From Dongia mobilis (GTDB lineage Bacteria > Pseudomonadota > Alphaproteobacteria > Dongiales > Dongiaceae), in contig NZ_SNYW01000007.1 in the NCBI RefSeq assembly GCF_004363235.1, forward strand, positions 579,902 through 643,901: a stretch of DNA of 64,000 nucleotides, given 5' to 3'. Below the pieces are notes generated by a model, which was given only the letters and a program-made list of their open reading frames with translations, did not search any database and was not told the origin of the DNA. Below are positions 1-8,351 of this stretch, piece after piece; position 1 is the first letter of the stretch; each line of letters opens with the position of its first letter. Position numbers and translations under genes: made by a program.

Positions 1-29
1 CACAACCTGCCACAGGCGAAGGTGTCACC

Positions 30-734
<705 letters not shown>

Positions 735-759
735 GCTGCCACCCACGCAGCTGCGCAAG

Positions 760-791
760 AATCCGCCGGTGGCGACACCGGCGGATTTTTT
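760..791 (+). terminator. Intrinsic terminator after the corrinoid gene
   Basis: A perfect 12-bp stem (760-771 with 776-787) closes a GCGA tetraloop and runs into six T residues. It ends transcription of the corrinoid gene 26 bp after its stop, just before the convergent metA. Confidence 0.9.
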
Positions 792-808
792 CGTTCCGGC
801 AACCGCCG

Positions 809-1729
809 CTACTGGCGGCCGATCTTCTCGATGTCGAACGGTGTCGTCTGGTAGATCTCGTTGATCCAGTTCGAGATGAACAGATGCCCGTGCGGGCGCC
901 AGCGGTTGAGCGGCTCCCGCGTCGGATCGTCATCCGGAAAATAGTTGTGCGGCAGCTTGATCGGCACATTGGCAGCGACGTCGCGCGCATATTCGTCGCC
1001 CAGCGAGGTCGCATCGTATTCCATGTGGTCGAGCACGAAGAGCCGCCGCGTGCCGCGGCTCTGCGCGATGCACAGGCCCATCTCGTCGGAATAGGCCAGC
1101 ACCTCGACATCGGGCTTGGCGGCCAGATCGGTCATCCGGATCTCGGCCCAGCGCGAGATCGGGATCATGAAATCGTCGGAGAAGCCGATGAGATAGGGCG
1201 ATGACGGCTTCATGATCTTTTGGGCGTAGACGCCGAAGGCCTTTTCCGGCAGCTGATGCTTCGGCACGCCGTGGAAGTGATACAGCGCCGCCATGGCGCC
1301 CCAGCAGACATTGATCGTCGAATGGCTGTGGGTCGTGGTCCAGTCGAAGATCTGCTGCATCTCCGACCAATAGGTCACGTCCTCATAGGGGATCGTCTCG
1401 ACCGGTGTGCCGGTGATGATGAAGCCGTCGAACTTGCGGTGCTTCGCATCCTCCCAGGTCTGGTAGAAAGTGCGCAGATGGTCCTCCGCCGTGTTCTTGG
1501 CGACATGGTTGCCGATGCGGATCAGCGAGAGCTCGATCTGCAGCGGCGTGGCGCCCAGCAGGCGCGCGATCTGCAGTTCGGTCTTGATCTTGTTGGGCAT
1601 CAGGTTGAGGAGGCCGATCTGCAGCGGTCGGATGTCCTGGCGTATCGCTACGGCCTCGGTCATCACGCGCACGCCCTCGTTCTGGAGGGCCTGGAAGGCG
1701 GGAAGCTTGTCTGGAATCTTGATCGGCAT
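809..1729 (-). CDS. metA: Homoserine O-acyltransferase, MetA family (predicted acetyl-CoA user)
   Basis: MetA acylates the hydroxyl of L-homoserine, the first committed step of methionine synthesis. The 306-residue protein has the family length. The nucleophile Cys142 is in INVCWGAM, and His235 and Glu237 of the LDHMEYD motif complete the active site at the same numbers as in characterised MetA proteins. Position 111 ([11 protein letters not shown]) is Glu. In published MetA work, Glu at this position marks acetyl-CoA use and Gly marks succinyl-CoA, so this is predicted to be an acetyltransferase despite the usual succinyltransferase name. A SAM-II riboswitch precedes the gene on the same strand, so expression should fall when S-adenosylmethionine is plentiful. 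It is convergent with the corrinoid gene. Confidence 0.95.
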   Translation of the reverse strand: MPIKIPDKLPAFQALQNEGVRVMTEAVAIRQDIRPLQIGLLNLMPNKIKTELQIARLLGATPLQIELSLIRIGNHVAKNTAEDHLRTFYQTWEDAKHRKFDGFIITGTPVETIPYEDVTYWSEMQQIFDWTTTHSHSTINVCWGAMAALYHFHGVPKHQLPEKAFGVYAQKIMKPSSPYLIGFSDDFMIPISRWAEIRMTDLAAKPDVEVLAYSDEMGLCIAQSRGTRRLFVLDHMEYDATSLGDEYARDVAANVPIKLPHNYFPDDDPTREPLNRWRPHGHLFISNWINEIYQTTPFDIEKIGRQ

Positions 1730-1806
1730 CTGCGTTCACCCAAAGATCGGATAATCACCCGCCTCGGGTCCGCGGCCTTGAGGTTCTTGACTGGCAAGTC
1801 CCAGGC

Positions 1807-1860
1807 GGCCCTTTAGCGAGTTTTTTTACGTGGCTGCAAGCCGGCCGGCCAAATCACCAC
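1807..1860 (-). promoter_or_regulatory. SAM-II riboswitch upstream of metA
   Basis: Read on the minus strand, this stretch matches the SAM-II aptamer consensus in order: GGTGATTT at 1858-1851, a G/C-rich hairpin segment, the CTTGCAGCCACGT core, an A-rich stretch, and the closing CGCTAAAGGGC near 1817-1807. These are the blocks that build the SAM-II pseudoknot. The aptamer lies about 77 nt before the metA ATG. Known SAM-II elements usually act on translation of a methionine-pathway gene. I see no ribosome-site sequester directly inside the aptamer, so the control step is uncertain. Confidence 0.9.
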
Positions 1861-1872
1861 GGGATGCCCCAT

Positions 1873-1902
1873 ATCTAGCCGAACCGGATGCGCGGCGCCA
1901 AT
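1873..1902 (-). promoter_or_regulatory. Candidate metA promoter
   Basis: On the minus strand ATTGGC (1902-1897), an 18-bp gap and CTAGAT (1878-1873) resemble the alphaproteobacterial housekeeping consensus CTTGAC-N17-CTATAT. Transcription would start about where the riboswitch begins, which is what makes it credible. It lies just past the stop codon of the upstream transporter. Confidence 0.4.
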
Positions 1903-1907
1903 AGCAT

Positions 1908-3107
1908 TTATCGACCCGGTGTCGGCCCCGCGCCGCGCCAGGCGGCCAGCCAGAACCCGGCTGCCATCACGGCCGTGCCGGCGATGCCATAGATGAGCGG
2001 CTGCTGGTAGGAACCGGTGAGCGACCAGAGCTGCGCCGCCAGGAAGGGGGCCGCCCCCTTGGCCAGCGTCGCCGGCAGGCTGATGGCCCCGTTAAGGGCG
2101 CCATAGCCGTCGCGGGTCAGCAATTCCGGCACGGCAAGCCCGCGCACGATGGTGAGAATGCCGTTGGCGGCGCCCAGCAGGATGGCGAAGGCGGCCAGCC
2201 AGCGGAAATCGGCCGGCATCCAGGCGGCGATGGCGAAGGCCGCCGGAAACAGCGCGATCACGATGCTGCCGATCAGTCGCACCGGGCGGTTGCGCCCGAA
2301 CAGCCAGACCAGGACCCGCCCGGCCACCTGGGCGGGACCGAAGATGGCGATGCCGGCGACGGCCGTCGCCGGGTCGAAGCCGCGTTCGATCAGCAGCGGA
2401 TAAAGATGATAGGTGAGGGCGATATAGGTGGCGGCATAGCAGACATTGGTGACGACGAGACCCCAGAAGGCGCGCCGCCCCAGCGCCCAGCGCAGTACCG
2501 GCCAGCCGGTGCGGGCGCGATGCGCACTTGCCTCCGCCACCGCCGGCGCGGCGGGTCCGCGCACGGCCAGGGCATTGCAGCCGCCGCCGATGACGATCTG
2601 GATTGCTGCCAGGACCAGTACCGCCTCGCGCCAGTCGAGTCGGTCGAGCAGGAACTGGTCGAAGGGGATGAAGACCGTGCTGGCAAAGCCGCCCCAGAGG
2701 GTGAGCGTCGTGATGGCCGCCCGCGCCTGGCCGCCCAGGCGATGCACCAGCACGGCGAAGGCAGGCTCGTAGAGCGACATGGCAAGCGCGAGACCTACGC
2801 CGACGAAGACCAGATAGAGGCCGGCCAGGCTGTCGACCAGGGCAAGGGCGGCGAACATGCCGCCACCCAGGACCGAGCCGCCGAGCAGTACCAGCCGGCC
2901 ATGGCCGCGATCGATCGCCGCGCCGAGGGGATAGGCGGCAAGACCGCTCACCAGCAGGGCGAGGGTGGCGGCGACATAGACTTGGTCCTTTGCCGCCGTC
3001 AGGTCATGGCCGATGGGGCCTGCCAGCAGGGGGAAGGTGTAGAACAGAATGCCCCAGGACACGATCTGGGCCACACCAAGGGCGGCGATCATCAGGTGAT
3101 AGGGCAT
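1908..3107 (-). CDS. Major facilitator superfamily transporter
   Basis: This 399-residue inner-membrane protein has twelve predicted hydrophobic helices and MFS-type loops. YPLGAAIDRGHGR after the second helix corresponds to the family's motif A region. The reading frame is open far upstream, but the first 64 codons are Arg/Pro-rich and unlike a membrane protein. The start is therefore placed at the ATG of MPYHLMIAALGVAQIVSW, directly before helix 1; the ribosome site there is weak. The substrate cannot be told from the sequence. It precedes metA on the same strand, but metA appears to have its own promoter and riboswitch, so co-regulation is unlikely. It is divergent from chvI. Confidence 0.85.
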   Translation of the reverse strand: MPYHLMIAALGVAQIVSWGILFYTFPLLAGPIGHDLTAAKDQVYVAATLALLVSGLAAYPLGAAIDRGHGRLVLLGGSVLGGGMFAALALVDSLAGLYLVFVGVGLALAMSLYEPAFAVLVHRLGGQARAAITTLTLWGGFASTVFIPFDQFLLDRLDWREAVLVLAAIQIVIGGGCNALAVRGPAAPAVAEASAHRARTGWPVLRWALGRRAFWGLVVTNVCYAATYIALTYHLYPLLIERGFDPATAVAGIAIFGPAQVAGRVLVWLFGRNRPVRLIGSIVIALFPAAFAIAAWMPADFRWLAAFAILLGAANGILTIVRGLAVPELLTRDGYGALNGAISLPATLAKGAAPFLAAQLWSLTGSYQQPLIYGIAGTAVMAAGFWLAAWRGAGPTPGR

Positions 3108-3454
3108 GGTTGCGGCGGCAAGGGCTGAGGAGGGGGCTGGAGCCGCGGCCGGACGGCAGGACCCGACCCGCGGTGACCGGATTTTGCTTCTGCGGCGTTT
3201 CCTTTGTCGATCAATAAGTTGTCCGGGTACATCCGGCGGCGGCGATGATACGGCCCAAGGTCCTGAAACCAGTGGCCTTTTTTGCCAAAGGCCTAGCAAT
3301 TGTGCGTTTTGCGCCCCATTTCTGTCATCATTGGCGCCGATCCTGGCTTAGCCAGCAGCAGGTTGCCCGGCCACAGGCTGACGGGTGCGCGCGACCGCAG
3401 GCTGGCCATCAAGGGGTAATTTCTGTATCTGTTCCCGCGCCAAGGAGAATCCAC
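3108..3454. other. Divergent intergenic region between the MFS gene and chvI
   Basis: These 347 bp have no credible gene; the frames running through them are N-terminal extensions of the neighbours without coding character. A 7-bp inverted repeat (GGCCTTT and AAAGGCC around 3284-3303) is visible. An AAGGAG ribosome site at 3442-3447 serves the GTG start of chvI at 3455. The promoters for both neighbours must lie here, but I could not assign them. Confidence 0.6.
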
Positions 3455-4150
3455 GTGCCGCAGACGATTGCGCTGGTTGACGACGACCGCAACATCCTGA
3501 CCTCGGTCACCATGACCCTGGAGGCAGAGGGTTTTGCCGTGCGCACCTACAGCGACGGTGCCGAGGCGCTGCGCGGCCTCACCAGCCAGCCGGTCGATCT
3601 TGCCGTGCTCGACATCAAGATGCCGCGCATGGACGGCATGGAGCTGCTCGAGAAGCTGCGCAAATCCTCGGCCCTGCCGGTCATCTTCCTCACCTCGAAG
3701 GATGACGAGGTGGACGAGCTGATGGGCCTGCGCATGGGTGCCGACGACTATATCAAGAAGCCCTTCTCGCAGCGCCTGCTGATCGAGCGCATCCGCAGCA
3801 TCCTGCGCCGCGAGGAAAGCCGGGGCGCCGCCGCCGGCGCCAGCGACCAGGCGCTGCTGCGCGGCCCCCTGATGATGGACCCCACCCGCCATCTCTGCAC
3901 CTGGGAGGGCAAGCCGGTCGAGCTGACCGTCACCGAATTCCTGCTCCTGAAGGCGCTGGCGCAGCGGCCCGGCCATGTGAAGAGCCGCGACCAGCTGATG
4001 GACGCCGCCTATGGCGAGAACATCTATGTCGACGACCGCACCATCGACAGCCACATCAAGCGGCTGCGCAAGAAGTTCAAGGCGGTGGTCGACGATTTCA
4101 ATCAGATCGAGACCCTCTATGGCGTCGGCTATCGCTACAAGGAAAGCTGA
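3455..4150 (+). CDS. chvI: Response regulator ChvI (OmpR/PhoB family)
   Basis: ChvI is the DNA-binding partner of the ChvG sensor, a conserved alphaproteobacterial system for acid and envelope stress and host interaction. The 231-residue protein has a receiver domain (residues 1-120) with acidic pocket Asp10/Asp11, phospho-acceptor Asp53 ([11 protein letters not shown]) and the switch motif FLTSKDDE. A winged-helix trans_reg_C domain follows (about 135-230), ending [12 protein letters not shown] and [12 protein letters not shown] at 3455 is chosen because AAGGAG lies 7 nt upstream and the protein then begins [11 protein letters not shown] like known ChvI proteins. The chvG start is 15 bp downstream, so the two form an operon. 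Confidence 0.95.
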   Translation: MPQTIALVDDDRNILTSVTMTLEAEGFAVRTYSDGAEALRGLTSQPVDLAVLDIKMPRMDGMELLEKLRKSSALPVIFLTSKDDEVDELMGLRMGADDYIKKPFSQRLLIERIRSILRREESRGAAAGASDQALLRGPLMMDPTRHLCTWEGKPVELTVTEFLLLKALAQRPGHVKSRDQLMDAAYGENIYVDDRTIDSHIKRLRKKFKAVVDDFNQIETLYGVGYRYKES

Positions 4151-4165
4151 ACCTGGCCCGCATGC

Positions 4166-6076
4166 ATGGCGGGCTGGATGAGCGAGGCCGCCCGCGACGC
4201 GGAGACCGATCGCTGGCGCCTGCCGCTGTCATCCGACCGGCATGCGCGCAAAAGCGAGAAGCATTCCGGTAAGCCGGATTCCGGCAAGCAGGATTCCGGC
4301 AAGCAGGATTCCGGCAGGCAGGAGGCCGGCGCTGGCCAATGGTCGCGGCCGGCGGTGCGTGCCGCCGAGGGCGAATCGCTTGCAGCGCCGCTTGATGCCC
4401 GGCCGGCACCCGCCAAGTCGCGCCGAGCTGCCGCCGCAACCGCTGAAAAGCCCAAGCGCCTGCCGGCCTCGCGCCGCTCGCTGTGGCAATCGCCGCTGAC
4501 CCGGCGCATTCTCGCCCTCAACGTCATGGCATTGCTGGTGCCGGTGCTGGGCCTGCTCTATCTGCCGACCTATCGCGACAGCCTGGTGCAATCGGAGCTG
4601 GAACTGCTGAAGACCGAGGGCAAGCTGTTCTCCGGCGCGCTGGCGGCAAGCGGCGTGGTTACCGGGCCGCTGGGCGACGAGAAGCTGCTGCCCGAGACCT
4701 CGCGCCAGACCATCCGCCGCCTGGTCGACGTTTCCAAGACGCGGGCGCGCCTGTTCACCCCGGATGGTACCCTGATCGCCGATTCCTTCATGCTCTCCGG
4801 TCCCGGCGGTATCGTCACCATCACCCCGCTGCCGCCGCTGGAGCCCGACCAGAGCCTGGTCTGGAGCTGGATCTCCGGTGCCTATGACTGGGTGTTCAAT
4901 CGCCTGCCATCGAGCCGCGTGCTGGAACCCTACCAGGAAGCCGCGGTGCAGAACGCCTTCGACTATAACGAGGTGGTCAAGGCGCTGGGCGGCGAGGCGG
5001 CGAGCTACGTGCGCGATGCCGGCAAGGGCAAGATGATCCTCTCCTCCGCCGTGCCGGTGCAGCGCTATCGCCAGGTGCTGGGCGCACTTCTCCTCACCAA
5101 GAGCGGCGATGACGTCGAGGCGACGCTGCGCGATACGCGCCTCACCATTCTCGGCATTTCAGGCGTCGCCCTCGGCATTACCGTGCTGCTCTCGCTCTAT
5201 CTGGCCAGCACCATCGCCCTGCCGATCCATCGCCTGGCCGATGCTGCCGACCGCGTGCGCCGCGCCAAGGGAAGGCAGCAGAACATTCCCGACCTCTCGC
5301 GCCGCAGCGACGAGATCGGCGATCTCTCCGGTGCGCTGCGCGACATGACCGAGGCGGTCTGGCGCCGCATGGACGCGATCGAAGGCTTTGCCGCCGATGT
5401 GGCGCACGAGATCAAGAACCCGCTTACCTCGCTCAGGAGTGCCGTCGAGACGGTGGCCCGCGTCGAGGACCCGTTGCAGCAGAAAAAGCTGATGAGCATC
5501 ATCCTCGACGACGTGCAGCGCCTTGACCGGCTGATCAGCGACATTTCCGATGCGTCGCGCGTCGATGCGGAGATCTCGCGCGCCGAAGCGGGCCCGGTAC
5601 CGATGCGCGACCTCATCCTGGCCCTGGTCGACATCCACGCCGCTACCGGCGATCATGGCGAGGCGGAACTGCGCCCGCGCCTTGTCGCCCATCTGCCGGA
5701 GGGCGACAAGCTCGCGGTGCTCGGCACCGAAGGGCGCCTCGGCCAGGTGCTGCGCAATCTGGTGGCGAACGCCATCTCGTTCAGCCCGCCGGGCGGCACC
5801 ATTACGCTTGCCGCCCGCCGCCGCGCCGACCGAATCGTCATCACGGTCGAGGACGAGGGACCGGGCATTCCGCCCGACAAGCTGAAGGCGATCTTCGAGC
5901 GGTTCTATTCGGAACGACCGCGCGGCGAGAAATTCGGCACCCATTCCGGCCTCGGCCTGTCCATCTCCAAGCAGATCGTCGAGGCCTATGGCGGCAAGCT
6001 GAGCGCCGAGAACCGCACCGACGCCGAGGGTCACGTCCGGGGTGCGCGCTTCGTCATCGATCTGCTGCGGGCATAG
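4166..6076 (+). CDS. chvG: Sensor histidine kinase ChvG
   Basis: ChvG is the inner-membrane kinase that phosphorylates ChvI. The 636-residue protein has an unusually long cytoplasmic N-terminus (about 110 residues, Ser/Lys/Gln/Ala-rich, with four repeats of a five-residue DSGKQ-like unit). TM1 is near 115-134, then a periplasmic sensor domain (about 135-325), TM2 near 326-350, HAMP, HisKA with phospho-acceptor His414 (VAHEIKNPL), and an HATPase domain with N-box NLVANAISFSP, G1 DEGPGIP and a G2 region HSGLGLSIS. The start at 4166 is the first ATG; ATG 4178 is an alternative. In Sinorhizobium the ortholog ExoS is held inactive by ExoR; no exoR is visible here. The 14-bp gap to hprK suggests a longer operon. 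Confidence 0.93.
   Translation: MAGWMSEAARDAETDRWRLPLSSDRHARKSEKHSGKPDSGKQDSGKQDSGRQEAGAGQWSRPAVRAAEGESLAAPLDARPAPAKSRRAAAATAEKPKRLPASRRSLWQSPLTRRILALNVMALLVPVLGLLYLPTYRDSLVQSELELLKTEGKLFSGALAASGVVTGPLGDEKLLPETSRQTIRRLVDVSKTRARLFTPDGTLIADSFMLSGPGGIVTITPLPPLEPDQSLVWSWISGAYDWVFNRLPSSRVLEPYQEAAVQNAFDYNEVVKALGGEAASYVRDAGKGKMILSSAVPVQRYRQVLGALLLTKSGDDVEATLRDTRLTILGISGVALGITVLLSLYLASTIALPIHRLADAADRVRRAKGRQQNIPDLSRRSDEIGDLSGALRDMTEAVWRRMDAIEGFAADVAHEIKNPLTSLRSAVETVARVEDPLQQKKLMSIILDDVQRLDRLISDISDASRVDAEISRAEAGPVPMRDLILALVDIHAATGDHGEAELRPRLVAHLPEGDKLAVLGTEGRLGQVLRNLVANAISFSPPGGTITLAARRRADRIVITVEDEGPGIPPDKLKAIFERFYSERPRGEKFGTHSGLGLSISKQIVEAYGGKLSAENRTDAEGHVRGARFVIDLLRA
4263..4322 (+). repeat. Four 15-bp direct repeats inside chvG
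   Basis: Four adjacent 15-bp units, ATTCCGGTAAGCCGG followed by three copies close to ATTCCGGCAAGCAGG, encode the DSGK(P/Q) repeats in the N-terminal tail of ChvG. The length keeps frame, so copy-number change would alter tail length without killing the protein. Confidence 0.9.
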
Positions 6077-6090
6077 TTGGCAGGGCGCGC

Positions 6091-6558
6091 ATGGACGGGC
6101 AATTGCCGAGACTGAGGATCGACGGTGTGGCGGTGGCGATCGGCGAGCATGCCCTGCTGCTGCGCGGCCCGGTCGGCAGCGGCCGGTCGGATCTGGCGCT
6201 GCGCCTGGTCGACGAGGGGGCGCTGCTGATCAGCGACGAGCAGGTCGAATTGCGGCGCGCCGGCGACGCGTTGCTGGTCGGCGTGCCGTCGGCCATGCCG
6301 CCGCATCTGGTCGGCCGACTGGAGGCGCGCGGCCTCGGCATCGTGCCGCTGCCGCATGAGGCGCGGGCACTGCCGCTGCGCTGGGTCGCCGATCTGATGC
6401 CGCAGGGCGAGATCGAGCGCATGCCGGCGGCGGAACAGGCCGCGTATCTGGGCGTCGCCATACCGGTGGTCAGGATCGATCCGGCGGCGGTTTCGGCCAC
6501 GGCGCGGCTGCGGCTTGTCATGCGCTGCGCGCCGGACCAGATTCTTGGCCGGATGTGA
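6091..6558 (+). CDS. hprK: HPr kinase/phosphorylase, short alphaproteobacterial form
   Basis: HprK phosphorylates HPr on a serine, linking metabolic state to the PTS relay. The 155-residue protein keeps only the C-terminal catalytic domain, as usual in alphaproteobacteria. The P-loop reads GPVGSGRSD: the invariant Walker A lysine is Arg here. The acidic segment LLISDEQVEL and the HprK signature EARGLGIVPLPH follow. It lies 14 bp after chvG and 42 bp before rapZ, ahead of EIIA-Man, HPr and EI, which is the conserved context for this enzyme. The HPr encoded downstream keeps the target serine. Identity is secure, but the Arg substitution makes catalytic competence uncertain. Confidence 0.88.
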   Translation: MDGQLPRLRIDGVAVAIGEHALLLRGPVGSGRSDLALRLVDEGALLISDEQVELRRAGDALLVGVPSAMPPHLVGRLEARGLGIVPLPHEARALPLRWVADLMPQGEIERMPAAEQAAYLGVAIPVVRIDPAAVSATARLRLVMRCAPDQILGRM

Positions 6559-6600
6559 AACGGCGGATGGCATGAACCGGCGGATCGGGACGGCAAGGGC

Positions 6601-7584
6601 ATGAATGACTTCACGAGCGGCGCGGAAAAGCAGGTGGCCGACAGCAACCCGGCCAGCCGGCACATCCTGCTGGTGACGGGCCTCGCCGGCGCCGGCCGCT
6701 CGACGGCACTCAAATGCCTCGAGGATCTGGGCTTCGAGGCGGTCGACAACCTGCCGCTCGACCTGCTGCCCTCGCTGCTGGCCGGCCTCGGCCAGGACGC
6801 GCTGGGCCAGGCCGCCCTGCCCGAGATGGCGAAGCCGCTGGCGCTCGGCATCGATTCCCGCACCAGCGGATTCTCGCGCGACCGCTTCATCGACCTGGTC
6901 GAGGCGATGCGCGGCGACCGCGGCTTCACCGTCAGCCTGCTGTTCCTCGATTGCGAGGACGAGGTGCTGCAGCGGCGTTATACCGAGACCAGGCGGCGCC
7001 ATCCGCTGGCACCGGACCGCCCGGTGGCAGACGGCATCCAGCGCGAGCGCAGCCTGATGGCGCCGGTGCGCGACCGGGCCGATCTGGTACTGGATACGAC
7101 CGATACCGCGATCGGCGATCTGAAGGCGCTGCTGGCCGGGCATTTCGGCCGCCACGCCGCTTCCGCCCGCGAATCCGTCCTCGCCCTCACCGTGCTGTCC
7201 TTTTCCTATCGCAAGGGATTGCCGCGCGAGGCCGACCTCGTTTTCGATGTCCGTTTCCTCGAAAATCCGTATTACAATCAGGACCTTAGGCCACTGACAG
7301 GGGAGGACCAGGCAGTCGGGGCGGCGATCGCCCGCGACCCGGCTTTCCCTGGTTTCTTTGCGGCGCTGACTTCCCTATTGTGGCCGCTCCTGCCGGGCTA
7401 CGAGGCGGAGGGGAAGAGCTACCTCACCATCGCCATCGGCTGCACGGGAGGCCGTCACCGCTCCGTCTATGTCGCCGGCCGGCTTGCCGCCTGGCTGCGC
7501 GAGAGGGGGCGTGCGGTAACGCTGCGGCATCGTGATCTGGCGCAGAGCCTGACCCAAGGCCTGACCCAGGGCGCCCGCAAGTGA
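6601..7584 (+). CDS. rapZ: RapZ family RNase adapter / nucleotide-binding protein
   Basis: This is the RapZ (YvcJ/YhbJ) family. In E. coli, RapZ delivers the small RNA GlmZ to RNase E and senses glucosamine-6-phosphate; its alphaproteobacterial role is not established. The 327-residue protein has an N-terminal P-loop GLAGAGRSTAL (Arg where Lys is usual) with EDLGFEAVDNLPLDLLP, and a C-terminal domain with the FDVRFLENPYY and GCTGGRHRSVYVAGRLA signatures. The length includes an N-terminal extension of about 20 residues. It sits in the hprK-rapZ-PTS operon and ends with a TQGLTQGAR duplication. GlmZ-like RNA was not identified in the window. Confidence 0.92.
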   Translation: MNDFTSGAEKQVADSNPASRHILLVTGLAGAGRSTALKCLEDLGFEAVDNLPLDLLPSLLAGLGQDALGQAALPEMAKPLALGIDSRTSGFSRDRFIDLVEAMRGDRGFTVSLLFLDCEDEVLQRRYTETRRRHPLAPDRPVADGIQRERSLMAPVRDRADLVLDTTDTAIGDLKALLAGHFGRHAASARESVLALTVLSFSYRKGLPREADLVFDVRFLENPYYNQDLRPLTGEDQAVGAAIARDPAFPGFFAALTSLLWPLLPGYEAEGKSYLTIAIGCTGGRHRSVYVAGRLAAWLRERGRAVTLRHRDLAQSLTQGLTQGARK

Positions 7585-7623
7585 GGCGGTCGCGCAAGAA
7601 GAAACGTATCCAGGGGGTAACGG

Positions 7624-8046
7624 GTGGGTGATACTTCGTTGATCGGCATCGTTCTCGTGACACATGGCAGACTGGCCGCCGAATTTCTCGCTGCATTGGA
7701 ACATGTCGTGGGCCGGCAGGTTGCCGCCACGGCAATCTGCATCGGTCCGGAGGACGACATGGAGATGCGGCGCCGCGAAATTCTCGATGCCGTCGCCGCT
7801 TGCGACCAGGGCAAGGGTGTCGTCCTTCTGACCGACATGTTCGGCGGCACGCCGTCCAATCTCGCCATCTCGACCCTGGACAAGGCGAATGTCGAGGTGG
7901 TTGCGGGCGTCAACCTGCCGATGCTGATCAAGCTGGCCAGCGTCCGTGGCACGCTGCCCCTGGCCGGCGCGGTGGTGGCGGCCCAGGAGGCCGGCCGCAA
8001 ATACATCAATGTCGCCTCGCAATTGCTGAAGGCGAGCGAGTCCTAA
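7624..8046 (+). CDS. PTS EIIA component, mannose family (regulatory)
   Basis: This 140-residue protein is a PTS EIIA of the mannose/fructose-man family. It accepts phosphate from HPr-His on His14 (VLVTHGRLA). LLTDMFGGTPSNLA is the second family hallmark. No EIIB, EIIC or EIID is encoded nearby, so it is probably a regulatory EIIA rather than part of a sugar permease, as known for many alphaproteobacteria. The start is GTG 7624 with AGGGGG upstream. It is followed 17 bp later by HPr. Its targets cannot be seen from sequence. Confidence 0.92.
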   Translation: MGDTSLIGIVLVTHGRLAAEFLAALEHVVGRQVAATAICIGPEDDMEMRRREILDAVAACDQGKGVVLLTDMFGGTPSNLAISTLDKANVEVVAGVNLPMLIKLASVRGTLPLAGAVVAAQEAGRKYINVASQLLKASES

Positions 8047-8063
8047 GGGGGCGCGGGCACGAC

Positions 8064-8345
8064 ATGTCGGGGGAGAACAGGATCACGGCGCGCGCGCGGA
8101 TCTGCAACCAGAAGGGTCTGCATGCGCGTGCGGCGGCGAAGTTCGTCAAGACGTCAGGTGGTTTCGACGCGGACATCCGCGTTGCCAAGGGCGAGATGGA
8201 TGTCAGCGGCGGCTCGATCATGGGCCTGATGATGCTGGCCGCCGGCATCGGCTCGGAACTGGAGATCCAGGCTTCCGGCCCGGAAGCCGATCGTGCCGTC
8301 GCCGCGCTGGTCGATCTCATCGCGCGGAAATTCGATGAAGAGTGA
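8064..8345 (+). CDS. ptsH: Phosphocarrier protein HPr
   Basis: HPr carries phosphate from EI to EIIA proteins. The 93-residue protein begins at ATG 8064; the open frame extends far upstream through the EIIA gene but that part is not coding. The active-site His20 is in KGLHARAAAKFV. The regulatory serine is Ser51 in SGGSIMGLMMLAAG, equivalent to Ser46 of classic HPr and the expected target of the HprK encoded upstream. It lies between EIIA-Man and EI and is part of one operon with them. Confidence 0.95.
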   Translation: MSGENRITARARICNQKGLHARAAAKFVKTSGGFDADIRVAKGEMDVSGGSIMGLMMLAAGIGSELEIQASGPEADRAVAALVDLIARKFDEE

Positions 8346-8351
8346 CGCATT

